A stretch of DNA of 64,000 nt, from contig NZ_CP107561.1 in assembly GCF_026427715.1 (NCBI RefSeq), forward strand, positions 62,001-126,000. The letters run 5' to 3'. Every line of letters starts with the position of its first letter. Within the stretch, counting starts at the first letter, position 1. The position numbers and the translations under genes were made by a program. Source of the DNA: Methylocystis sp. MJC1 (GTDB lineage: Bacteria; Pseudomonadota; Alphaproteobacteria; Rhizobiales; Beijerinckiaceae). Under the pieces are notes generated by a model. The model was not told the DNA's origin and did not search any database. It saw only the letters and a program-made list of their open reading frames with translations. Positions 11,513 to 20,072 of the stretch are shown in pieces.

Positions 11513-12148
11513 TTACGCGGCGGACTGCAGCGCGGAATGATTTACGCAGATCAGGTCCCGGCGGTAATCGAGCACGCCACGGCGACGCAAGGCGTTCATG
11601 GCCTTAGTCACCGCAGGCCGACTGGCGTAAACCAGATCAGCGATGTCCTGCTGAGTCAGCGGTATCTCGAGCGAGTAGCCATGTGGGCACGGCGCTCCGA
11701 ACACTAAGGCGAGTTCGTGCAGGGTCTCGACGAGCCGCGTTTCGACCTTTTTGGTGAGGAGAGTGATCAACTTTCTTTCCGTCCGTTTCTGCCTGGCTTC
11801 TAGTTGGGCATAGAGGAAAGTGGCGAATTCCGGACTCTCGCCCACCAGGCTATTCAGTTCCTGATGTGTGATTTTGGCGACGTGAATTTCGCCGAGCGAT
11901 GTCGCCGTGTGATCCGACAGATGCTCCGCCAATGTGCTCCCGAATACGCCGCCCGGTCCCATCACATCGATGGTCAGTTGAACTCCACCTTCTGTGATAT
12001 GAGAAAGTTTGACGATGCCCCTGAGCAGCCAAAAGAGGCTCTCCAATCGGTCTCCCTGTCCGTAAACGACCGCCTTGTCGTGATAGTCTAAGGTAAGCAA
12101 GGACGGCGCGATCGTCTCCCAGCGCACGATCTCGGTTTCCGACAGCAT
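11513..12148 (-). CDS. Crp/Fnr-family transcriptional regulator
   Basis: 211 residues: an N-terminal cyclic-nucleotide-binding-like beta barrel (about 20-110), a dimer helix rich in charged residues (about 115-145), and a C-terminal helix-turn-helix with LTQQDIADLVYASRPAVTKAMNAL. There is no Cys cluster of the Fnr iron-sulfur type (only one isolated Cys near APCPHG), so it is not a classical oxygen-sensing Fnr. The effector is unknown. It lies upstream of the small membrane protein on the same strand, with the palindrome at 11481 between them. Confidence 0.85.
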   Translation of the reverse strand: MLSETEIVRWETIAPSLLTLDYHDKAVVYGQGDRLESLFWLLRGIVKLSHITEGGVQLTIDVMGPGGVFGSTLAEHLSDHTATSLGEIHVAKITHQELNSLVGESPEFATFLYAQLEARQKRTERKLITLLTKKVETRLVETLHELALVFGAPCPHGYSLEIPLTQQDIADLVYASRPAVTKAMNALRRRGVLDYRRDLICVNHSALQSAA

Positions 12149-12498
12149 CAGCCGCCCCCTCTGGTGCCGGAGGGCCTGAAGCGCTGTCGCCCTCCGTGTT
12201 CAAGACTTGAATAGGGCGCTTGGGCTACGGGTAAGAGCCAAGGCGCCGCCGCTCTTGCGAATATGAAGCAGCGCGCGAAGGTCCGCAAATGGCGCAATTG
12301 GCAGGTCCGGCGGCAAACGCGTCACAGCATTGAGGGGCCCAGCCGGCGCCGAAGGCGTTCCAACGAAATGTGCTGCAAGTCATCATTGAAATCCTCGCCT
12401 CGCGACACCACGGACAGGCAAGGGAACCGTGTCCTCGGCGATATTAGGCGCATGCGCGACCGCTCGGCAGGCCTTGACTGGCGTAAGGCTCGTGGCAG
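12149..12498. other. gene-poor junction between cargo and relaxase
   Basis: About 350 bp without a supported gene. It separates the metal and stress cargo from the mobilisation genes, so it is a plausible boundary of an insertion. No inverted terminal repeats were recognised. Confidence 0.3.
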
Positions 12499-15474
12499 CT
12501 ACATGGACTCGCCTTCCGCTTCGTCGCGATCCTGACGGCGCTCTTCTTGGCGAAAGCGTTCGGCGTTCTCCGCGTCGATGCGTTTCTGCTCGTCGCGATT
12601 GGCGTGATCGAGCACGCGGCGCTGTTCAAAGCGAAGGGCCTGAATAGCCTCGCTTTGCGCGGGGTCTGCGGGGATTTCGCGAGCGGGACTGTTGTCTGCG
12701 GCCCGCTCCGCTTCGCGTGCCGCGCGGGCTTCCTCTGGAGCGCGGTAAGGCGCTCCTTCGGTTCCGGTGGCGGCGTTGGCTTCGTGAGCTTCCCTCGCGC
12801 GTGCTGCCTGGCGGGTTTCTCGTTCCGCCTCGACGTCGACGCGCTCGCGGATGCTATTGAGCTCGATCGCGCGCTCCGCTGGCGTCGTGTTGAGGATTGG
12901 TTGGTCGACGGGGCCTTGACGTTGTTCGCCAACAGGCGAGACAGATTTCGCCGGCGCATCCGTCTCTGTGTTTCCGGGTTTTTCTTTCCCCTCGGTCACG
13001 GTCGCGCGCAGCGCTTCGATCTCGGTGCGCAGCTCGCGAATGCGGCCTTGCAGTTCCGGGTTCGTGATTTTGTAGCCGTGCTCAGCCGCAAGTCGGACGG
13101 CGGTTTCCTTGTATTCGTCGCTTCCGCTGACGCTTATCGTTTCCCATTTTTGAGAAGCGAGCCTCAGAGCCGCATTGACACTCTCTCTGTTGCTCCAGTC
13201 GCGAACGTCTAGCTGTTTGCCGCTGTCTATGAACGCGAGAGTCTGGAACGCGCCGCTTTCACGATCGTGGCGGTTGTAATGGATCTCCGTTCCCTTTTTC
13301 TCGTTGGTGAACAGAGCGCCGACGCTTTGCGGCTCGGGTTCGACGAAGCGGTCGCCCTCGATCTGTCCAGGGTTTCGGTCCAGTCGTCCTTGCTCCTTCG
13401 TGGCAGCCTCGGCGCGATCAAGAATATCGCGCGAGCGACGCAGAAGGTCGTCCTTGACGGCTCCCTCGGGGAGATAGTCGCCAAGACGGGCCATAGCGCC
13501 GGCCATGTTTCGTTTGGCGGCGCCCATCGTTTCTGCTGTTCGCACGGTTTTATCCTCCGAGAGTATGTTGCGTTGCTGCTCTTCGCGCGTTGTCAGCGCG
13601 GCCTCGGCGCGGCGTTGGAACGGCAAGATGGCGGTTTCTTCGATTCCGCTCACTGGCTCGCGCAGTAAGCTGAGGGCAGGCGGAACGACGAAGACTTTAG
13701 CCGGCTGCTGGCGCGACGGACGAAGCTCCGAAATGCGGTCCGCCGGGACGTCCAAGTAAACGAGCCGCGAAGGTCCGCCTTTTGCGGCATAGGCTTCTGC
13801 AAGCGCGCGATCGACGGAAAAGAGAGGCGCGCGATGGGAGCCCTCATTCGCCGCTTCGGCGCGGTAGAGCCGCACGGCGCCGGCTGCGAGCGGCGGAAGG
13901 ACGACCGCTTGGCGAGCGGCCAATGATTTCCAATGAGAAGCCGCTTCGGCGGCGCGGCGCCGGCCCTCCTCGCGCGTGGGCTGATGAATTTCGCGGTTCT
14001 GAACGCGCTCGACGCGGCGCCGGATGCTTTCCGGCGCAATGCCGCGCTCGATCATCTTCGCGTCCTTGAGCTTATAGGCGGGCGCGTGAGCCTGATCGAA
14101 GCGACGAACGGCCTCCATAGAGATGTGACGTTCGCGCGCTTCCTCGGCGAGCGTTTGACGCCAACGGTTGAAATCCTGGATCCCCGGATGCAGCTTTTCG
14201 CCTGTAGCGCTGGCGAGCCTCACCGCGGCATGGACATGAATATGCCGCCTGTTCGTGTGCATGACGAATACATATTCGTGTCCCTTGAACTCGCGCGCGA
14301 GCGTCGCCCGTGCGGCGTCCATGAAAGCCTCTTTGTCGGTCCCTGGCTTCGCGCTCAAGATCACATGCGCGAAATCCCGCGGACTGCTCGATCTCATGGC
14401 GGGGCGCCAGGTCTTGGCGATCTCGAGCGCCGGGTTGAAAGTCTTTGGCTTCGGACGGTTCGCGTTGCTCGGCTGCTTCACGAAGTGGCGATCGGCGGCT
14501 TCTCGCAAACTTATGCCGGTGTCGGTCTCCGCCGGCAGTTCGCCAGCTTTGGTGAGCACTGCAAGCTGGGTCGTCGCTCCCTCGACGCCATGCGCCCAAA
14601 CCGGCGCCGAGAGATCGACATCGCGGCCGAAGGCGTCCTCGATCTTGTCGTGAAAGCGATCGATTGATTTCTCGTTCGCGTAGATGCGCTCTTTCTTTGC
14701 ATATTGGTCTTTGCGCGCGCCGGCGGCCACAGTGACGAGATGGATCGCAGTCGAGTCGGCGCGCTGCTCGATCCTCCAGGCATAACGATGCGCGTCGAGG
14801 GCGACTGCGAGCCCCGCCCGCGCCGCCTTGAGATCGAGACCGCCCTCGAAGGTGAGCGTAACGCGAAAGACATCCTTCGAAGGCTCGCGCGCGTCGTCTT
14901 CGCGCCAGTGAGCGGCGAGATCGTCGACAGCGGCCTTGCCGGTGACCAGCGTTCCATCCTCGCGCTCGAGGGTAAGCTGGCCTTTGTCGCTTTGGTAGTT
15001 GAGGAGCGACGCGGCGCGCGCGCTCCCCGAGCCGTAGCTCGCGAGCTTCACGACGGCGGCCTGCGCGCCGGCGGCGAGGCCGGCCTTCGCAGCGATTGCG
15101 GGAGAGACGCCGGAGGGCCGAGAGGAGGGAGCAGCGGAGCCGCCGGGAGCGGCTCCGCCTTCCGGACGAGCGCTTGGCGCAGGGTCGGCCGCGATTCCGC
15201 CGCGTCCGCTTCCCGGCCGGCGCATGGCCCATTCGTCTTCTTTGCTTTCGCCAGCGGCGCGCGACGGCGCGCGTGGCCCCGTATAGGGCAGACCGCTCGC
15301 AGGGGTTCGCGCCAATTGAGACGAGCGGGCAGGGGCGGGGCGCGCCGCTTCCAGAAGCGTCTCAGAGTCCACGGCCTCGAGCAGCGCTTGTCGCTCGCGA
15401 AAGTCCCTGGCGCCTCTGATCCGGCGCAAGCGCTCGGACAGAGGGCGCAGGTCGTAAGCGGCAAGATCAATCAT
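12499..15474 (-). CDS. MOBP-type relaxase (TraI/VirD2-like) with C-terminal LPD7 domain
   Basis: 991-residue DNA-nicking transesterase that starts conjugation. An HUH motif HIHVHAAV stands at 411-418, preceded by FKGHEYVFVMHTNRRH, typical of MOBP/VirD2-type relaxases. A second conserved block, ASYGSGSARAASLLNY, is near 145-160. Residues about 720-808 match an LPD7 domain (large polyvalent protein-associated). The C-terminal 150 residues are a charged, coiled-coil-like tail. The start overlaps the MobC-like gene by 4 bp, so the two are translationally coupled. A candidate nick site lies about 500 bp upstream at 15980. Confidence 0.9.
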   Translation of the reverse strand: MIDLAAYDLRPLSERLRRIRGARDFRERQALLEAVDSETLLEAARPAPARSSQLARTPASGLPYTGPRAPSRAAGESKEDEWAMRRPGSGRGGIAADPAPSARPEGGAAPGGSAAPSSRPSGVSPAIAAKAGLAAGAQAAVVKLASYGSGSARAASLLNYQSDKGQLTLEREDGTLVTGKAAVDDLAAHWREDDAREPSKDVFRVTLTFEGGLDLKAARAGLAVALDAHRYAWRIEQRADSTAIHLVTVAAGARKDQYAKKERIYANEKSIDRFHDKIEDAFGRDVDLSAPVWAHGVEGATTQLAVLTKAGELPAETDTGISLREAADRHFVKQPSNANRPKPKTFNPALEIAKTWRPAMRSSSPRDFAHVILSAKPGTDKEAFMDAARATLAREFKGHEYVFVMHTNRRHIHVHAAVRLASATGEKLHPGIQDFNRWRQTLAEEARERHISMEAVRRFDQAHAPAYKLKDAKMIERGIAPESIRRRVERVQNREIHQPTREEGRRRAAEAASHWKSLAARQAVVLPPLAAGAVRLYRAEAANEGSHRAPLFSVDRALAEAYAAKGGPSRLVYLDVPADRISELRPSRQQPAKVFVVPPALSLLREPVSGIEETAILPFQRRAEAALTTREEQQRNILSEDKTVRTAETMGAAKRNMAGAMARLGDYLPEGAVKDDLLRRSRDILDRAEAATKEQGRLDRNPGQIEGDRFVEPEPQSVGALFTNEKKGTEIHYNRHDRESGAFQTLAFIDSGKQLDVRDWSNRESVNAALRLASQKWETISVSGSDEYKETAVRLAAEHGYKITNPELQGRIRELRTEIEALRATVTEGKEKPGNTETDAPAKSVSPVGEQRQGPVDQPILNTTPAERAIELNSIRERVDVEAERETRQAARAREAHEANAATGTEGAPYRAPEEARAAREAERAADNSPAREIPADPAQSEAIQALRFEQRRVLDHANRDEQKRIDAENAERFRQEERRQDRDEAEGESM

Positions 15475-15875
15475 TTCGAGCGCCCGCCGACGGCGGCTTC
15501 AGTTCGTCGATAGGATTTGACACAGAGCGACCGGTAGAGGCGATCGAGCTCGCCGACCGCGCGGCTCACCGCCTCCAGGTGCCCGTTCATATCTTCGCTC
15601 TGGATCACATGACCCGCGTTCATGTGATGAACGGCCTGATTGAGATTGTTGCCGACGGCGCGCATTTGCCTCGTGAGCGCAATGACCTCGGCGCGCGCCT
15701 CACCCGTGAACGTCGGGCCCAACAGCGCGGCAGACCTCGCCAGGCGCCGCAAGGCTTCGCTCGGCGTCACCCCAAGAGAGTCACAAAATTCCCCGAAGAG
15801 CGCGTGCTCTTCCTCGGACATGCGCACGCTGCGCGTCACGGCCTTTCGGCGGGAACCGGTCTGCTGGTCCGTCAT
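15471..15875 (-). CDS. MobC/TraJ-like relaxosome accessory protein
   Basis: 134 residues with an N-terminal ribbon-helix-helix-like segment (RKAVTRSVRMSEEEHALFGEF) and the bacterial mobilisation signature RQMRAVGNNLNQAVHHMN near residues 69-86. Such proteins bind the oriT inverted repeat and help the relaxase open and nick DNA. It overlaps the relaxase start by 4 bp (ATGA). It is divergent from the traK-like gene, with the oriT candidate between them, the same layout as in IncP plasmids. Confidence 0.85.
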   Translation of the reverse strand: MTDQQTGSRRKAVTRSVRMSEEEHALFGEFCDSLGVTPSEALRRLARSAALLGPTFTGEARAEVIALTRQMRAVGNNLNQAVHHMNAGHVIQSEDMNGHLEAVSRAVGELDRLYRSLCVKSYRRTEAAVGGRSK

Positions 15876-15900
15876 GTCTCAGGTCTGCCGCGAGGGTTCG

Positions 15901-15918
15901 GTTTGGCCAAAGCCAAAC
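15901..15918. repeat. inverted repeat near mobC start
   Basis: GTTTGGC-CAAA-GCCAAAC: perfect 7-bp arms with a 4-base loop, 25 bp upstream of the MobC-like start. Possibly an autoregulatory site for MobC or a secondary relaxosome-binding site. Confidence 0.5.
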
Positions 15919-15958
15919 TGCCGGACCCGATGATAGCCCGCCCGGCGAGGGCACACAA

Positions 15959-15989
15959 GAAAATGTGCTACATTTTCGGTATCCTGCCA
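15959..15989 (+). other. oriT: candidate origin of transfer (oriT) with nic
   Basis: A perfect 8-bp inverted repeat (GAAAATGT-GCT-ACATTTTC, 15959-15977) is followed after 2 bp by TATCCTGCCA (15980-15989). YATCCTG|C is the nick core of IncP-type (MOBP) oriT sites, and TATCCTGCCA also occurs in T-DNA borders; the break is expected after G15986. A hairpin just 5' of nic matches RP4 architecture. The site lies in the AT-rich gap between the divergent mobC/relaxase and traK/L/M-like operons, exactly where IncP plasmids keep oriT. Confidence 0.75.
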
Positions 15990-16393
15990 AGACTAAAACA
16001 ACATACGTCACTCACATATACTCACGTTTCATTCATTACCTCGCGATTTCACAGCATATCATATTGATGCACTATTTTTATGAGTTTGCAGCGTTCTCAC
16101 CCGTTTCTTCCCGCATTCTACCTTCGTTGCATCGCGCATGCGCACAATCTCTGCGAATTGCGCTCTATTTCTCCAAAATTGCGTCCCTTCGCATATGTAT
16201 CCACGCGAATCTCCATCAGAACCGCCGAATCTCACTCGAATCCCACACGTTGCAAGCGTTTGCGCGGCGTTCTCTGTCGCATCTCGCCGATTTTCAGGGT
16301 TTCCCATTCATTTCCACGGCTTCTCATTCAAATGAGTGAGATTGCGCCCGACTACCCGCATCGCAGCCGGCCACGCGTCGTTGCAGCCATCGC

Positions 16394-16411
16394 CATTTTA
16401 TTATATTTTGC
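16394..16411. repeat. 18-bp AT-rich element, copy 1 (contains TATAAT on minus strand)
   Basis: CATTTTATTATATTTTGC is identical to 31689-31706 in front of an ssb gene. Read on the minus strand it contains a perfect TATAAT. Here it would drive leftward transcription through oriT toward mobC and the relaxase. Confidence 0.45.
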
Positions 16412-16415
16412 GCGC

Positions 16416-16913
16416 ATGGGCTTCGAGGACCACCAGGAACGGCTGAAGCGACGGCTGGACGCCGCCCCCAAACGGGAGCGCGCCCCACGCGTCGCCTCGC
16501 TCCTGCGCGCCATGCGCGACGAGATCGCGGCGGTCGCCGAGGAAAAAAACCTGTCCTACAAGGACATACAACAGATGCTCGCCGCCGACGGGCTGGCCGT
16601 CTCCATCTCGACCTTGAGCCGCCATCTCGGCGCGAAACGTAAGGGGAGGGAGAGGGATCGGACGGCGGCGACGAACGCGACGAACGCGACCTATAAACCT
16701 TCGCCGCCGGAGGCCGAACAGCGCTCCAGGCCGCCAGAGATCGCGCCTACGAACGCCGGAAAGAGAACGGCGGGTGGCGAAGGTCGTCCGATTCCTCCAA
16801 TGCCCAGCCCATTTCCTTCCACGATTGGCGCGACGAAGCCCGAGGGGCCGCCGGATGCGACCGTCCCGCGCGCGTCATCTTTCCCAATCCGGCGAGACCG
16901 TGAACGAATCTAG
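16416..16913 (+). CDS. TraK-like oriT-binding protein (probable)
   Basis: About 165 residues. The N-terminal half is helical with a DNA-binding-like block (LRAMRDEIAAVAEEKNLSYK, then IQQMLAADGLAVSISTLSRHL) whose layout resembles TraK of IncP plasmids: helix, wHTH-like segment, then a Pro/Lys/Arg-rich disordered tail. TraK wraps oriT DNA. The frame is open upstream to 16080 and an ATG exists at 16332, but 16416 starts the recognisable domain; no strong ribosome-binding site decides. It is followed by the TraL-like gene after 11 bp. Confidence 0.65.
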   Translation: MGFEDHQERLKRRLDAAPKRERAPRVASLLRAMRDEIAAVAEEKNLSYKDIQQMLAADGLAVSISTLSRHLGAKRKGRERDRTAATNATNATYKPSPPEAEQRSRPPEIAPTNAGKRTAGGEGRPIPPMPSPFPSTIGATKPEGPPDATVPRASSFPIRRDRERI

Positions 16914-16924
16914 GAGCGCGAGCG

Positions 16925-17611
16925 ATGAGCAAGGCGATTTACGTGGTGGGCGGAAGCAAGGGTGGGGTGGGCAAATCGCTCGTCACCATGGGCCTCGTCC
17001 ACAATCTCACCCAAAGAGGCGAGGAGGTTTTCGTCATCGACGCAGACACTTCGAACCCCGACGTGTTCAAGTCATATGAGAACGAGGTCGTCTGCGAGCT
17101 CGTGAATTTGGACGAGGCGGACGGATGGATCCGCTTCGTGAACATCTGCGACGAATACAAGGGCAGCAGCGTCGTCGTGAACACGGCGGCGCGCAACAAC
17201 GTAGGGGTCGCGGCATATGGTCGAACACTCAGCCAGTCCCTTGAGGAGCTCGAGCGCCAGCTGGTGACGCTCTGGGTGATCAATCGTCAGCGCGACAGCC
17301 TGGAGCTGCTGCAGGACTACATCGACGCGATTCCGAACTCGACGGTGCACGTCTTGAAGAACGGGTACTTCGGAGCCGATTCGAAATTCGAGCTCTATAA
17401 CGGCTCCGAGGTGAAATCCTCGGTCGAGAAGCAGGGTGGCCGTTCCCTGCTGTTTCCCGACATGGCCGATCGCGTGAGCGACGATCTCTACAGCAATCGC
17501 TTGAGCATCGCGCGCGCCTGGCAAACGATGCCGATCGGCAATCGCGCCGAGCTGCGCCGCTGGCTCGAAGAGGTGAGCAAGGTGTTCGCGCCAGTCGTCG
17601 ATAATGAATGA
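16925..17611 (+). CDS. TraL/MobD-like ParA-type ATPase
   Basis: 228 residues with a deviant Walker A GGSKGGVGKS at residues 9-18 and a second conserved stretch FVIDADTSNPDV (about 37-48), the marks of the MinD/ParA superfamily. In IncP and related transfer regions the gene between traK and traM encodes such an ATPase (TraL). It overlaps the TraM-like gene by 8 bp. A ParA-type partition role is less likely because no parB gene is adjacent. The segment EVVCELVNLDEADGW is typical of plasmid 'nucleotide-binding mobilisation' proteins. Confidence 0.75.
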   Translation: MSKAIYVVGGSKGGVGKSLVTMGLVHNLTQRGEEVFVIDADTSNPDVFKSYENEVVCELVNLDEADGWIRFVNICDEYKGSSVVVNTAARNNVGVAAYGRTLSQSLEELERQLVTLWVINRQRDSLELLQDYIDAIPNSTVHVLKNGYFGADSKFELYNGSEVKSSVEKQGGRSLLFPDMADRVSDDLYSNRLSIARAWQTMPIGNRAELRRWLEEVSKVFAPVVDNE

Positions 17612-18026
17612 GACCACTGCGCCGCTGTCGAGCTTCGAGCGCATGCTGGGGCGCGCCACGACCGAGCGCGAGCGCGACCAGCTGCGACGAGTTCAAGCGG
17701 AGCTGGATCTGCGCGAAAATGACGCGCTTTGGCTCGTGATCTTCGCTCTCCAGTACTACGAGGGGCTCTACCGGCAATTTCCGAAGGCGATTGCGGCGGA
17801 AGCGCAGCGCGTTCTTTCGGAAACGCGCGCGACCGCCGAGGCGACTATTCGGGCGGGCGCGGAATCGGCCAAAGCGGACTTGGCGAAAGCGATCGCGATT
17901 ACGGCAAGAGAGGTGGCGCGGGATGTCGCGCGGCGGCAAATGATTCAATGGCTTGTCGTTGGAATGCTTCTGGGCGCGGGGCTCTTGGGCGCGGGAATAT
18001 TTATCGGCGCCCACAGCGGAATTTGA
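17604..18026 (+). CDS. TraM-like membrane-anchored transfer protein
   Basis: 140 residues: a mostly helical, Ala-rich, charged N-terminal domain (coiled-coil-like, about residues 60-110) and a single C-terminal membrane helix (about 114-134, IQWLVVGMLLGAGLLGAGIF). Position after traK/traL-like genes and overall architecture suggest TraM of the IncP group. Sequence similarity alone would not name it. The gene ends the rightward transfer operon. Confidence 0.6.
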   Translation: MNETTAPLSSFERMLGRATTERERDQLRRVQAELDLRENDALWLVIFALQYYEGLYRQFPKAIAAEAQRVLSETRATAEATIRAGAESAKADLAKAIAITAREVARDVARRQMIQWLVVGMLLGAGLLGAGIFIGAHSGI

Positions 18027-18160
18027 AGCGGCGTTGTGCCTGACCGCGGCGAGTCGAAGGCAATCATTATGTTGCAGAGCGTCGGACGGAGCGAAAAACT
18101 GACAGGGGGTACGCTCACGAGAGCGTGCCTCCAAGCTGGAACAAACCACAGGCGGCGAGG

Positions 18161-18835
18161 CTAGTCGTGCTTGCAACATTCTTCGCCCGTCAACGCCTCA
18201 CGTCCCTCCTTCACGACGAACCAAACAATCGCCAGCGAGGTCGCGGCGTCCACCCACCACGCGCCAAGTAGAAGGTCGGCAACGAGTCCGATCACCACAA
18301 CCAACGACAGCCAGCCGCAAGTGATGCTCTCGACGGCATCTGCTCGCATTGCCCGGCTGCCAAGTTGGGTCGCTATCTTGAGCTTGCGCCGCGAGAGCAA
18401 TGTCATGATGGGGATTGCCAGCAGCGCGACAATCAGTCCGGGGAGGGAAAAAGCCTCGCCGTGTCGCGTCCACAAGCTCCAAATGGCTCCGGCAACGATG
18501 TAAGCGGCCAATCCGAAGAGCAGGCCTCCGCCAATCTTGCTGGCGAGGTGCTCAGAGCGCTCGGAAAAAGCCTGCCCGTGTCGCAATTCGACGTTTAGAC
18601 GCCAGATGAGAACACAAGCCGACGCCAACTCGATCACGCTATCGAGCCCGAAGGCGGTAAGTGTAAGGCTTCCCGCCGCTACACCGGCCGTGATTGCGAC
18701 GACACCCTCGACCACCATCCATGTAACCGTAAGCCATTCGAGGCGGAAGGCTTGCCGGATAAGCGAGGCGCGATCCGGCGCGGGCAACGCCGTTAAAGCG
18801 CCTGAGCCGCTGCAAGAATCTCTACAGGTCTCCAT
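18161..18835 (-). CDS. cation efflux (CDF-like) transporter
   Basis: 224 residues with five or six membrane helices. Asp residues within helices (GLDSVIELAS near residue 64 and RADAVESITCGW near 165) are the paired HxxxD/DxxxD-type metal site of cation-diffusion facilitators, in a shortened form without the cytoplasmic C-terminal domain. Cys-rich ends (CRDSC at 4-8 and ECC..H near the C-terminus) may bind metal. It likely exports a divalent metal. It stands alone and convergent to the TraM-like gene. Confidence 0.75.
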   Translation of the reverse strand: METCRDSCSGSGALTALPAPDRASLIRQAFRLEWLTVTWMVVEGVVAITAGVAAGSLTLTAFGLDSVIELASACVLIWRLNVELRHGQAFSERSEHLASKIGGGLLFGLAAYIVAGAIWSLWTRHGEAFSLPGLIVALLAIPIMTLLSRRKLKIATQLGSRAMRADAVESITCGWLSLVVVIGLVADLLLGAWWVDAATSLAIVWFVVKEGREALTGEECCKHD

Positions 18836-19120
18836 GCCCGCATTCTACCCGAGGGGAGTCTTCTCGCCTAAGGCCCAATATGAAAACTCGCGGGCTCGCC
18901 CCTCCGCGTTCCATAAATGCCGCTTCCCCGAATCGCGCTTGTCGGGTGCAAGACAGAAATGGCGCTCTGCCTCCATAGTTGAAATGTCACGGCCTAGCTC
19001 CCCGGAGCTCGCAGGTTCGATCGGCGCGCCGCAGCCTTTCCTTCAGCGCAGCCGCGCTGTTCGAACGAACCAGAAGCTTCTCCCAAGCTTTGGCCCAACT
19101 TGCATGCGGCAAATTGCTGC

Positions 19121-19137
19121 TGTCCGCTCGACGGACA
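19121..19137. promoter_or_regulatory. possible upstream activator site
   Basis: TGTCCGCTCGACGGACA: perfect 6-bp arms around 5 bases, about 75 bp upstream of the sigma-54-like promoter at 19212. A related half-site arrangement (TCCGC-GAACA-GCGGA) occurs near 20860 before the kinase gene. It could be the binding site of the response regulator at 22497-23882. Confidence 0.35.
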
Positions 19138-19211
19138 CCAAATGTCATAAAGGCGGACGACTTTTCGAAAAGCGGCTCTCAGAACTCGAAGTAGATCAAT
19201 ATGTTCGTTGC

Positions 19212-19227
19212 TGGCACGTCCTATGCG
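19212..19227 (+). promoter_or_regulatory. sigma-54-type promoter candidate 1
   Basis: TGGCACGTCCTATGCG fits the -24/-12 consensus TGGCACG-N4-TTGCW with GG-N10-GC spacing; the TTGCW part is ATGCG. It lies 50 bp before the ATG at 19277. A sigma-54-dependent response regulator is encoded 3 kb downstream. Confidence 0.55.
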
Positions 19228-19276
19228 CGGTGGGGCTCCAAGAAACCCTCAAACCGAGGGAGACAGGAGCACTGCC

Positions 19277-19999
19277 ATGAATAAAACTCTGCGTTTTATT
19301 CTCGTCAGCGGAACGGCTCTGGTGGGCGTCACCAGCGCCAATCTCGCTGCCGCTCAACCGGCGCCGCCCCAGCCTTCAGGACCGCCCGGCGCCGTCACGC
19401 CGGCTATTCCGCCGCGTCCGGCGGGTCCGGTCTCCGATCTGCAACAGCTGCCGGAGACCCGAGGCACGGTGCAGCGTTTCACTTTGGCGCCGCGAGGCGA
19501 ACTCGATGGTTTCTTGCTCGCGGACGGCACCCAGGTGCATCTGCCGCCCCATCTCTCCGCCCAACTCGCTGCCGCGGTTCGGCCCGGCGACGCGGTCTCG
19601 GTGCGAGGCTATCGCTCCGCGGCGGCGCCACTCATTGTCGCTGTCGCAGTTACGGACACTGCGACCAACCAGTCGGTGGTTGATCGCGGGCCGCCCACTC
19701 CTGGCCTCGTGCCACCCCCGCCTCCCGGCGTTGCGAGCCCCGGCGCTCAGCAGACTACGCTGACCGGCAAGGTTCAAGCGTCCCTTTACGGTCCAGCTGG
19801 CGACCTCAATGGGGCGGCTCTCGATGACGGCGTCATCGTTCGTCTTCCGCCGCCGACAGCCTATCAATACGCTAGCCTGCTGACGCCGGGCCAAATAATC
19901 ACGGTGCAAGGCTGGGTGCTCAGCACCGCCTATGGCCGGGTCGTCGACGCACAAGCAATCAATCCGGCCTCGGGCGGCGCGACGGCGCCCGGTCGCTGA
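19277..19999 (+). CDS. secreted protein with two related beta-type modules
   Basis: 240 residues. A signal peptide ends near residue 26 (LAAAQ). A Pro-rich spacer follows, then two modules of about 65 residues (62-127 and 161-230). Each has the pattern GTV/GKV, an L-G/N-GxxLxDG turn, V-x-LPP, a PGxxxxVxGW/Y strand and a closing strand, like short OB-fold or DUF5666-type domains; they look like an internal duplication. Periplasmic location is likely. GGAG stands 7 bases before the ATG. It is probably driven by the sigma-54-like site at 19212 and ends at a strong terminator. Function unknown. Confidence 0.7.
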   Translation: MNKTLRFILVSGTALVGVTSANLAAAQPAPPQPSGPPGAVTPAIPPRPAGPVSDLQQLPETRGTVQRFTLAPRGELDGFLLADGTQVHLPPHLSAQLAAAVRPGDAVSVRGYRSAAAPLIVAVAVTDTATNQSVVDRGPPTPGLVPPPPPGVASPGAQQTTLTGKVQASLYGPAGDLNGAALDDGVIVRLPPPTAYQYASLLTPGQIITVQGWVLSTAYGRVVDAQAINPASGGATAPGR

Positions 20000-20014
20000 T
20001 TGCAGTTAGCCCTG

Positions 20015-20043
20015 AAGGCGCCGGCAAGTCGGCGCCTTCTTTA
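20015..20043 (+). terminator. intrinsic terminator after the secreted-protein gene
   Basis: AAGGCGCC and GGCGCCTT (20015-20022 and 20031-20038) form a perfect 8-bp stem with an 8-base loop, followed by CTTTAT. It separates the secreted-protein gene from the CHASE3 gene. Confidence 0.75.
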
Positions 20044-20072
20044 TCTCGTCATTAAAACCGCGGAGCGCCCAG

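Larger units (their letters stand above)
18836..19276. other. 440-bp control region before the secreted-protein gene
   Basis: No gene is supported. It contains an inverted repeat TGTCCG-CTCGA-CGGACA at 19121-19137 and a sigma-54-type promoter candidate at 19212-19227, about 75 bp apart, an arrangement expected for an enhancer-binding protein and its promoter. Confidence 0.5.

Noticed and set aside
14072..15232. Long minus-strand frame inside the relaxase
   Set aside because: Alternative frame of the relaxase gene with very high Arg content; the relaxase frame holds the HUH motif.
16925..17611. Partition protein ParA
   Set aside because: No parB-like gene or centromere repeats follow; position between traK- and traM-like genes fits TraL better.
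18537..19280. 247-codon plus-strand frame
   Set aside because: It runs antisense to the CDF transporter and then through a region with promoter signals, with no start or domain of its own.
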